21,943 bases of DNA. Origin: an uncultured Tessaracoccus sp. (GTDB lineage Bacteria; Actinomycetota; Actinomycetes; Propionibacteriales; Propionibacteriaceae). The DNA lies in assembly GCF_947255005.1 (NCBI RefSeq), contig NZ_CAMYFI010000040.1, forward strand, positions 1 to 21,943, read 5' to 3'. Every line of letters begins with the position of its first letter. Positions within the stretch are counted from its first letter, which is position 1. This document shows, in pieces, positions 1 to 6,446 of this stretch. The notes under the pieces are model-generated. The model did no database searches. It was not told where the DNA came from and saw only the letters and a list, made by a program, of their open reading frames with translations. The position numbers and the translations under genes were made by a program.

Positions 1-2
1 CA

Positions 3-2165
3 GCACTCACCACCGTCGAGATCTCCAATGCGACGGATCACGTCACCGTACGCGTCGGGTTCCGCACCGTCGAGATCCGCGGTGACCAGTGGCTCGTGAA
101 CGGAACCCCGATCAAGCTGCGGGGCGTGAACCGCCACGAGTTCCACCCCGAGAAGGGCCGCGTCTTCGACGAGGCGAACTGCCGCGAGGGCATGCTGCTG
201 ATGAAGCGCCACAACCTCAACGCCATCCGCACCAGCCACTACCCGCCGCACCCCCGCCTGCTCGACCTCGCCGACGAGCTGGGCTTCTGGGTAATCGACG
301 AATGCGACCTGGAGACCCACGCGTTTGGCTTCGTCGGTTGGGAGAACAACCCCAGCGACGATCCCGGCTGGCGCGACGCGTACGTACAGCGCATGGAGCG
401 CATGATCCACCGCGACCGCAACCATCCGTCGATCATCGCGTGGAGCTTGGGCAACGAATCGGGCAGCGGAGCGAACCTGGCCGCCATGGCCGACGCCACG
501 CACCGCCTCGACCCCACCCGCCCCGTGCACTACGAGAGCGACTACGAATCCGCCTACACCGACGTCGTCTCGCGCATGTACAGCCCCATCCCGGAGCTGG
601 AGGCCTTGTCGCAGGGGCAAACCACCACCGAACACGAACGTCACATTCCCGAATCCAGCCTGCGCAACAAGCCGAAGATGCTGTGCGAATTCGTGCACGC
701 CATGGGCAACGGGCCTGGCAGCCTCGGCGAATACGTCGAGGCGTTCGAAACGCTCCCCGGCTGGCACGGAGGCTTCATCTGGGAGTGGCGCGACCACGGG
801 CTCGCCACGCACACCCCCGACGGCACCCCGTTCTACGCCTACGGCGGCGACTTCGGCGAAGTCATCCACGACGGCAACTTCGTCATGGACGGGCTCGTGC
901 ACGCCGACGGCACCCCCTCGCCCGCGATGGCCGAGGTGAAGCAGCACTTCTCCCCCGTCGTGGTCGAGATCGGCGACGAGCTCACCGTGCACAACCGCTC
1001 CCACGCCGTCGGCACGGACCACCTGGTCGCCCGCTGGCGCTGGGAAGTGGATGGCGAGGTGCGCTCCGAGGGCGTCATCGACGGCTTCGAGGTTGCCGCC
1101 AACACCAGCGCAACCTTCCCGCTGCCGGAGCTCCCCGACGAAGCCCGCACCGCGCCGCAGTCGTTCCTCACCGTCTGCATCGAGGAACGCGACGAGCGCC
1201 CCTGGGCACCTGCCGGGCACCCAGTATTCGTGGCGCAGCAGCGCCTCGATGATACCCCTGTGCCGCGCGCCCCGCGCCCGACGGCTGCCCCACTCGTTGC
1301 AGCCGACGTGCAGGTGGGCCCGGCCACCCTCGACGCGCACACCGGGCGGCTTCTCGCACTGGGCGACCACGCCGTCGAGGATGCCGTGGTGGAGCTGTGG
1401 CGTCCCCCGACCGATAACGATTCCCTGGGAGACTTCAATTCCTACGAGGTGGGCGATTACCACACCACCCGCGGCGTGGGGGAAGCGGCCCCGTCGTCGG
1501 CGGAACGCTGGCGCGATCACGGCCTCGACCGACTGATTCGCCGCACCACCCGCGCGGAAGCGGTGGGCGACGAGTTCGTCGTCGTGGAGCGCCTCATCCC
1601 GGCCCAGGGCCGGCACGGCGCCGAGGTCACCTACCGTTGGGCGGTGGCCGACGACCGCGCTCGGTGCCAGATTCTCGTCGCACCTATCCGCCCCCGCACC
1701 GACGTGACGTGGCCGCGCATCGGCTACCACATGATGCTGCCAGGAGCCTTCGAGCGCGCATCCTGGTTCGGTAGCGGCCCTGGCGAGAACTACCCGGATT
1801 CGCGGGCGGCAGCCGTCGTCGGCACCTACGAGGCCTCTATCGACGGGCTCGCCTTCCCCTACTCGCGTCCGCAGGAAACCGGCCACCGCGAGGGGCTTCG
1901 TCGGCTCACCATCGACGGCACCAGCCACCCGCTGCGCTTCGAGACCTTCGGCCCCGACCTGCCGGGCTTCTCGTTGCTGCGCCACGACGCCCACGAGCTG
2001 ACGGCAGCGGAGCACCCGCACGAGTTACCGCCCAGCCGCGGCGTGCACCTATACCTCGACGCGTTCCAGCATGGTTTGGGCAGCCGTTCGTGCGGCCCCG
2101 ACGTGCTGCCGCGCTACCAGCTGTGGCCGCGCAACGCCGAGTTCGGGTTCACCGTCGGGCGCTGA
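3..2165 (+). CDS. lacZ: Beta-galactosidase, GH2 LacZ type (5' end outside window)
   Basis: This is a glycoside hydrolase family 2 enzyme that hydrolyses terminal beta-galactosides in the cytoplasm. The frame is open from base 3, so the start lies upstream. About 720 residues are present against roughly 1000 for LacZ, so the N-terminal sugar-binding domain is missing only because of the window edge. The sequence shows the end of the immunoglobulin-like domain, then a TIM barrel opening with the LRGVNRHEFHP motif. The acid/base glutamate lies in SLGNESG (codon 456-458) and the nucleophile in LCEFVHAMGN (codon 687-689). The C-terminal small-chain domain follows from about base 1270, with PPTDND, GPGENYPDSR and YSRPQETGHR. 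It runs convergently with the transporter operon, with a 16-base gap and no clear terminator. The family call is firm; lactose as the natural substrate is inferred. Confidence 0.94.
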   Translation, partial: ALTTVEISNATDHVTVRVGFRTVEIRGDQWLVNGTPIKLRGVNRHEFHPEKGRVFDEANCREGMLLMKRHNLNAIRTSHYPPHPRLLDLADELGFWVIDECDLETHAFGFVGWENNPSDDPGWRDAYVQRMERMIHRDRNHPSIIAWSLGNESGSGANLAAMADATHRLDPTRPVHYESDYESAYTDVVSRMYSPIPELEALSQGQTTTEHERHIPESSLRNKPKMLCEFVHAMGNGPGSLGEYVEAFETLPGWHGGFIWEWRDHGLATHTPDGTPFYAYGGDFGEVIHDGNFVMDGLVHADGTPSPAMAEVKQHFSPVVVEIGDELTVHNRSHAVGTDHLVARWRWEVDGEVRSEGVIDGFEVAANTSATFPLPELPDEARTAPQSFLTVCIEERDERPWAPAGHPVFVAQQRLDDTPVPRAPRPTAAPLVAADVQVGPATLDAHTGRLLALGDHAVEDAVVELWRPPTDNDSLGDFNSYEVGDYHTTRGVGEAAPSSAERWRDHGLDRLIRRTTRAEAVGDEFVVVERLIPAQGRHGAEVTYRWAVADDRARCQILVAPIRPRTDVTWPRIGYHMMLPGAFERASWFGSGPGENYPDSRAAAVVGTYEASIDGLAFPYSRPQETGHREGLRRLTIDGTSHPLRFETFGPDLPGFSLLRHDAHELTAAEHPHELPPSRGVHLYLDAFQHGLGSRSCGPDVLPRYQLWPRNAEFGFTVGR

Positions 2166-2181
2166 GCACAGCACACGGAGT

Positions 2182-3048
2182 TCAGGCGGCCCTCGCGACG
2201 GGTTTTGCCCGCGCGAGCAGGCCGTGCCTGGGCCCGAACGCCCATGCCAGCAAGAACATCGCCGTACACACCAGCACGATCGTGCCGCCGGTGGGTACGT
2301 CGAGCGCCCACGACAGATAGAGCCCGACGAAAGCACTCACCGCTCCGATGCCGGCTGCGGTGAGCATCATGGGCACGAGGCGGTCGGTCAGCATTCGGGC
2401 CGACGCGGCGGGTGTGACCAGCAGCGCGAGCACCAGCACGTTGCCGATGGTCTGGATGCTCATCACGACGGCGAGCGTCACCAGCACGTACAGCGCAATG
2501 TCGAGCGCCAACACCGGCATGCCCAGCGAGCGCGCGTACTCTCGGTCGAGGCTCACGGCGACGAGTTCCTTGTGCAGCGCCATCGCCACGGCGAGCACGC
2601 CGATGGTCATGGCGAGCGAGAACCAGACGGCCTCGTCAGGAATGCCAGTGATCGAACCGAAGAGGAATGACGTCAGCGAGCCCGCGTAGCCGGGCGAGAG
2701 CGAAATGACGACGATGCCCAGCGCGAATGCCGCGACGAAGAAGACGCCGATCACCGAGTCCTCCCGCAGGCGCTTGGTCTGCGAGAACACCGCGATCAAC
2801 ACGGCGGTGACTACGCCCGCGACGATGCCGCCCACGACGAGCGACCCCTGCAGCACGAACGCCACGGCGATGCCGGGAAAGACGGAGTGGGAGACCGCGT
2901 CGCCGATGAACGTCATGCCGCGCAGCACCACGTGCGAGCCGATCACGCCGCACACGGCGGCCGCCAGCACCGACACGATAAGCGCCTTCGGCAAGAACGC
3001 GAGCATGGGGTTGGTGAGGTCGGAGAGGAAATCCAGTGGGGTCAGCAT
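2182..3048 (-). CDS. Anchored repeat-type ABC transporter, permease (ABC-3 family)
   Basis: This is the membrane channel subunit of a metal-type ABC importer, 288 residues and very hydrophobic, with about eight or nine membrane segments. It follows the ZnuB/MntB/TroC (ABC-3) pattern: an N-terminal stretch with VVLRGMTFIGDAVSHSVFPG, where the conserved His and Ser/Gly-rich segment forms the ATPase coupling region, and a later QTIGNVLVLALLVTPAASA segment. It is the last gene of the five-gene operon. Its ATG overlaps the end of the ATPase gene by 7 bases, so translation is probably coupled. Known ABC-3 permeases carry Zn2+, Mn2+ or Fe2+. Zinc is favoured here because of the promoter box and the ZnuA-like partner. 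Confidence in the family is high and in the exact metal moderate. Confidence 0.93.
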   Translation of the reverse strand: MLTPLDFLSDLTNPMLAFLPKALIVSVLAAAVCGVIGSHVVLRGMTFIGDAVSHSVFPGIAVAFVLQGSLVVGGIVAGVVTAVLIAVFSQTKRLREDSVIGVFFVAAFALGIVVISLSPGYAGSLTSFLFGSITGIPDEAVWFSLAMTIGVLAVAMALHKELVAVSLDREYARSLGMPVLALDIALYVLVTLAVVMSIQTIGNVLVLALLVTPAASARMLTDRLVPMMLTAAGIGAVSAFVGLYLSWALDVPTGGTIVLVCTAMFLLAWAFGPRHGLLARAKPVARAA

Positions 3049-3830
3049 GCCTCAGCCTCCAATTCCGGATGTGCGTGCTGGTGGGTCACTGTGGCGCGGT
3101 GCACCATGCCCACCTGTTTCAGCAGCGGAGAGTGCGCCGACACGTCGAAGGTGCGCATCCACAGATCGGGCTGGCGCAGCGCGTCGGGGTGCCCGGTGGC
3201 GATGACTTCTTTGTTGAGCAGCGTGAGACGGTCGCAGGCGACGATGGCGTGGGTGAGGTCGTGCGTCGACATGAGCAGCGTCGTCCCCTCCGCAGCGAGC
3301 TCGGCGAATAGCCCGGTGAGCAACTCCTGCGTAGGCATGTCGAGGCCGGTGAACGGCTCGTCGAGCAGCAGCAATCCTGGGTGCCGGGCCAGTGCTCGGG
3401 CGATCATCACGCGCTGACGCTGGCCACCGGACATCTCGGAGATGGGGCGGGCGCGCAGGTCCGTCATGCGCACCCGCTGCAGCGCCTCCGCCACGGCCTG
3501 CACGTGCCGTCGTCGAGGCAGGCGCAGGAAACCGATGTCGCGGGTGAGGCCCGTCATCACCACTTCCTGGGCGGTGATGGGAAAGTCCCACATCACGTCG
3601 TGGCGCTGCGGCACGTACCCCACGCCGCGGGGTGTGGCGATGGTTCCCGACGACGCGGGGATCAGGCGCATGATGGCGCGGAATAGCGTCGTCTTGCCGG
3701 CTCCGTTGGGGCCCAGCAGTCCATGCACGTCCCCCGTCTCCAGGTCGAGGTTCACGTCCGTGAGTACTCGGCGTCCGCCAAGCGTCACGCTGAGGTCACG
3801 CACGCTCAGTGCGGCGGTGTCACTCGGCAT
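3042..3830 (-). CDS. Anchored repeat-type ABC transporter, ATP-binding subunit
   Basis: This is the cytoplasmic ATPase that powers the importer, 262 residues. All ABC motifs are intact: Walker A GPNGAGKTT (residues 40-48), Q-loop GYVPQR, signature MSGGQRQR, Walker B LLLLDEP and switch histidine STHD. The fold resembles ZnuC/MntA ATPases. It has an unusual C-terminal tail rich in histidine (HRATVTHQHAHPELE) beyond the normal end of the domain, which could bind the transported metal. The start overlaps the upstream anchored-repeat gene by 11 bases and the end overlaps the permease gene by 7 bases, so the three are co-translated. Function is well supported; the role of the tail is inference. Confidence 0.94.
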   Translation of the reverse strand: MPSDTAALSVRDLSVTLGGRRVLTDVNLDLETGDVHGLLGPNGAGKTTLFRAIMRLIPASSGTIATPRGVGYVPQRHDVMWDFPITAQEVVMTGLTRDIGFLRLPRRRHVQAVAEALQRVRMTDLRARPISEMSGGQRQRVMIARALARHPGLLLLDEPFTGLDMPTQELLTGLFAELAAEGTTLLMSTHDLTHAIVACDRLTLLNKEVIATGHPDALRQPDLWMRTFDVSAHSPLLKQVGMVHRATVTHQHAHPELEAEAC

Positions 3831-4857
3831 CGTTGAATACCTCGTCGGTCATGCGCTTCTGCCGGCGCATCACGAGCGCCACGACAACGCCTGCAATAAC
3901 CACCAGCGCGACCCCGCCAGCCACCCAGGGCAGCGACGAGGCACCGTCGGCTTGTTCATTCGCATCCTCTTGCGCTGCTGGCTTGGCGGATTCGGAGCCC
4001 TTCGATGCCGCGCCAGTCGACGCTGCAGACGGCGCAGCAGAGGGGCTGTCCGACGCGCTCGCGTCCCCCTCGTCCGAGGACTCGGCGCCCGGCCAGGTCG
4101 CATCCATCGCGGCCTGCTCGTCGGTGCTGTCGCCCACGCTGAATCGCAGTACGGCTTCGGCGGAGCGCTCGGTCTTGTCGGTGCCGGTGGCGTCGATGGC
4201 CACCTTCACCAGGTACGTGCCTGGCTTGGTGAACACCCAGTTGGCATGCGTGTGGGTGTTGAGGTCCACCCAGATGTCGCCTGGCTGCTTACCGTCGAAC
4301 AGCACCTGCGGCGGGGCGAAGTTGCCCGGCTGCAGGAACAGCGTCAGGGTGCCGTCGCCGTCGATCTGCTTCGCTTCTAGGATGCGCAGCGTGACACCGC
4401 GCTCGGTGCTCTTCACAACCTCCGGGTCCTGCGTGTTCCACCCGAGCCAGACCACACCCGGCGCCTCGGTCTGCGGCACGGCCCACACCTCGTCGCCGGC
4501 CTTCGCACCGGTGAAGGCGTACTCGTCGCCCTCTGGCAGCGACAGTTTGGCCTTGTCATGCACCTTGAACACGACGTCGTCGAGCTCGCGCCACACGGCT
4601 TTACCACCCTGCAGCTTCGCGGTGTCGTCGCGGGCGAGGAAGGTCCACTTCCCGTCGATGAGGCGCGGGCCGAGGTCGACGTGGCCTTCACCGATCGTCA
4701 CGTTCCCCTCGCCCATCGCCTCGTCGGATTCGACGCGCTGCTGGAGGCCCGGTTCGTCGGAGCCGAGGTCGGGTGACGGGGTGGTCTCGTCCGCGTGCCC
4801 GATCGTGGGCACAAGCGCGAGGAAAGCCGCTGCGGCGGCGAGGAGCGTACGTCTCAT
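3820..4857 (-). CDS. Membrane-anchored single-repeat surface protein of the transporter operon (choice-of-anchor M / TIGR03769-type)
   Basis: This is a 345-residue exported protein with a signal peptide (residues 1-22, ending near GHA-DE). One complete repeat domain spans about residues 52-242. It is followed by an acidic Ser/Ala-rich stalk (about 243-308), one membrane helix (about 311-330) and a basic tail starting RRQKR. The domain carries GHVD (58-61) and the THTHANWVF motif (201-209); the histidines suggest metal binding. It is probably held on the outer face of the membrane beside the permease, taking metal from the outer proteins. Its ATG overlaps the stop of the binding-protein gene (ATGA), and its 3' end overlaps the ATPase gene. 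I recognise the repeat family as the actinobacterial surface-anchored domain found with this kind of transporter. Biochemical function is inferred. Confidence 0.88.
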   Translation of the reverse strand: MRRTLLAAAAAFLALVPTIGHADETTPSPDLGSDEPGLQQRVESDEAMGEGNVTIGEGHVDLGPRLIDGKWTFLARDDTAKLQGGKAVWRELDDVVFKVHDKAKLSLPEGDEYAFTGAKAGDEVWAVPQTEAPGVVWLGWNTQDPEVVKSTERGVTLRILEAKQIDGDGTLTLFLQPGNFAPPQVLFDGKQPGDIWVDLNTHTHANWVFTKPGTYLVKVAIDATGTDKTERSAEAVLRFSVGDSTDEQAAMDATWPGAESSDEGDASASDSPSAAPSAASTGAASKGSESAKPAAQEDANEQADGASSLPWVAGGVALVVIAGVVVALVMRRQKRMTDEVFNDAE

Positions 4858-6446
4858 TGGTTGTCCTTTGTGTCGTGGTTGCCGAGCGGTGTGCCGCCCA
4901 GGCAGCGGGCGAGTGAATCTGCGTTGGCCCGCATCATGTCTGCGTAGGTCGACACCTCTGGCGTGAAGGCGTCGCCCCAGATCCGGCAGATGGCGGTGCC
5001 TGTGTGGTTCGCCGCTTCGCGCAGAGCGCCCGCCTGCTGGCTGGCGTTCGGTTCGACGAAGACCGCGGGCACGCCGAGGTCGGTCAGCGTGCGGGTGAGC
5101 CGGCGTCGGTCTGCCAGTGACGGTTCCTGCACGGGCGACGGGGCCACCACCGCGGCGATGTCGAGGCCGTACCGGTGGGCGAGGTAGCCGTACGCGTCGT
5201 GGGTGGTGACGAGGTGGCGGTTGCGCTTTGGAATGGAGTCGACGGATCGCTGTACGTAGTCGTGCACCTCATCGAGTTCCGCGATCTCCTTCTCGGCGTT
5301 GGCGCGGTAGGTCTGCGCGTTGGCAGGGTCGGCCTTGATGAGCTGATCCCGGATGACCTGGACGTAGGCCTGCGCGTTGCGGACGTCTTGCCACAGGTGC
5401 GGGTCGATCTCGCCGTGCACGTGCCGCCCGAGCACGGCCTGCGGAAGCTGGTACACATCCTGACCGGGGCGAGCGATGAATCGGTACGCGGGGTCTCCTG
5501 GCACCGGCATGAGGGCTTTCGGCGGCACCGAAATCACCACGTCTTCGACGGGCACCGCACCCATGCCGGGCGGGGCGCCGGCACCGTCGGACTCCTTGTC
5601 AGTGAACAGTTGCAGCCGTCCCGCCGAGAGGTCTGCCGTGATGTCCGCGTGCCCCTCAGACAGCACCACCTTCTTGCCCGTCGATGCGGGGTCGACGCCC
5701 ACCGCGACGGTGAGCGTGCCGGTGATGGCGTCAACTGGCCGCGCGCTGGGGTTGCTCAAGTACTGGGCGCGAAACGTTAAGTAGTACACGCCCGGCTTCG
5801 TGAATGCCCAGCTCATGTGCGTGTGGGCGTCCATCGGCAGCGTCGTGCGGTCGCCGTCGAAACCCTTCGACGAGTCGAGCCCGTCCGCGCTATTAAAGAC
5901 GCTCTGGGGCTGCCCGAAGGTGCCGGTGACGAAGCCGTGCGCCCCGCCCGGGCCGTCGGCTTCCACGAGAGCCATCTCCACCGCCGACGAGCGGGTGGCG
6001 CCAGGCTTCGTGCCATGCACGCGCAATCCGAGCCACACGGTGTCGAGCGAGTGGTTTTCTACCAGCGGAATGATCTCCGCGGAGTACCCGCTGGCTTCCT
6101 CCGCGAGCGCAATGTGCGTCGCGTTGCGGGGAAGGTTCGCGTCGATGGAACGAATGAGCGACTGCTCTTCCAGCATCAGGTAGTTGGAGAACGCGAGCTT
6201 GGCGTTGACGATGCTGCGCACGTCTCTAAGGCTCGGCTCGTAGGTGTGTGGATCTGCGCCGGGCGGCACGAGTGCCACCACCTGCGCAGCGTCGCCCGCC
6301 ACTCCTTCAGTGAGGTCAGCGAGAATGCCTGTGGTGGCGACGACGGTGAGGCGCCCGTCTGATGCAGCCGACGGTGAACGTCCAGGCGCCACGACGGCGA
6401 CGGTGAGGACAAGCCCCACCGCCGCCGCCTTCAGCCACTTGCTCAC
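4854..6446 (-). CDS. Anchored repeat ABC transporter substrate-binding protein (ZnuA/TroA-like with inserted repeat domain)
   Basis: This is a 530-residue exported metal-binding protein. A signal peptide covers about residues 1-28. There is no lipobox cysteine and no C-terminal membrane helix, so its means of attachment is unclear. The ZnuA/TroA fold is split: the N-terminal lobe (about 32-130) contains GADPHTYEPS with His67, and the C-terminal lobe (about 342-516) contains DPHLW (His350), TTHDAYGY (His416) and VFVEPN (Glu465), the expected metal ligands. Between them (about 135-337) sits one repeat domain with its halves in swapped order. The second half (VWLGL at 137, AHTHMSW at 207) comes first, then the first half (GHAD at 265 to VYQLPQ at 331). 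Start is GTG, overlapping the stop of the upstream gene (GTGA). The ATGA at its end couples it to the next gene. Confidence 0.92.
   Translation of the reverse strand: MSKWLKAAAVGLVLTVAVVAPGRSPSAASDGRLTVVATTGILADLTEGVAGDAAQVVALVPPGADPHTYEPSLRDVRSIVNAKLAFSNYLMLEEQSLIRSIDANLPRNATHIALAEEASGYSAEIIPLVENHSLDTVWLGLRVHGTKPGATRSSAVEMALVEADGPGGAHGFVTGTFGQPQSVFNSADGLDSSKGFDGDRTTLPMDAHTHMSWAFTKPGVYYLTFRAQYLSNPSARPVDAITGTLTVAVGVDPASTGKKVVLSEGHADITADLSAGRLQLFTDKESDGAGAPPGMGAVPVEDVVISVPPKALMPVPGDPAYRFIARPGQDVYQLPQAVLGRHVHGEIDPHLWQDVRNAQAYVQVIRDQLIKADPANAQTYRANAEKEIAELDEVHDYVQRSVDSIPKRNRHLVTTHDAYGYLAHRYGLDIAAVVAPSPVQEPSLADRRRLTRTLTDLGVPAVFVEPNASQQAGALREAANHTGTAICRIWGDAFTPEVSTYADMMRANADSLARCLGGTPLGNHDTKDNQ

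Noticed and set aside
89..1252. A 387-codon plus-strand frame overlapping lacZ.
   Set aside because: Its product is a low-complexity Arg/Pro/His-rich sequence typical of an out-of-frame reading of GC-rich DNA, and lacZ in the other frame is unambiguous.
2166..2181. Terminator sought between lacZ and the permease gene.
   Set aside because: The 16-base gap shows no stem-loop or T-run.
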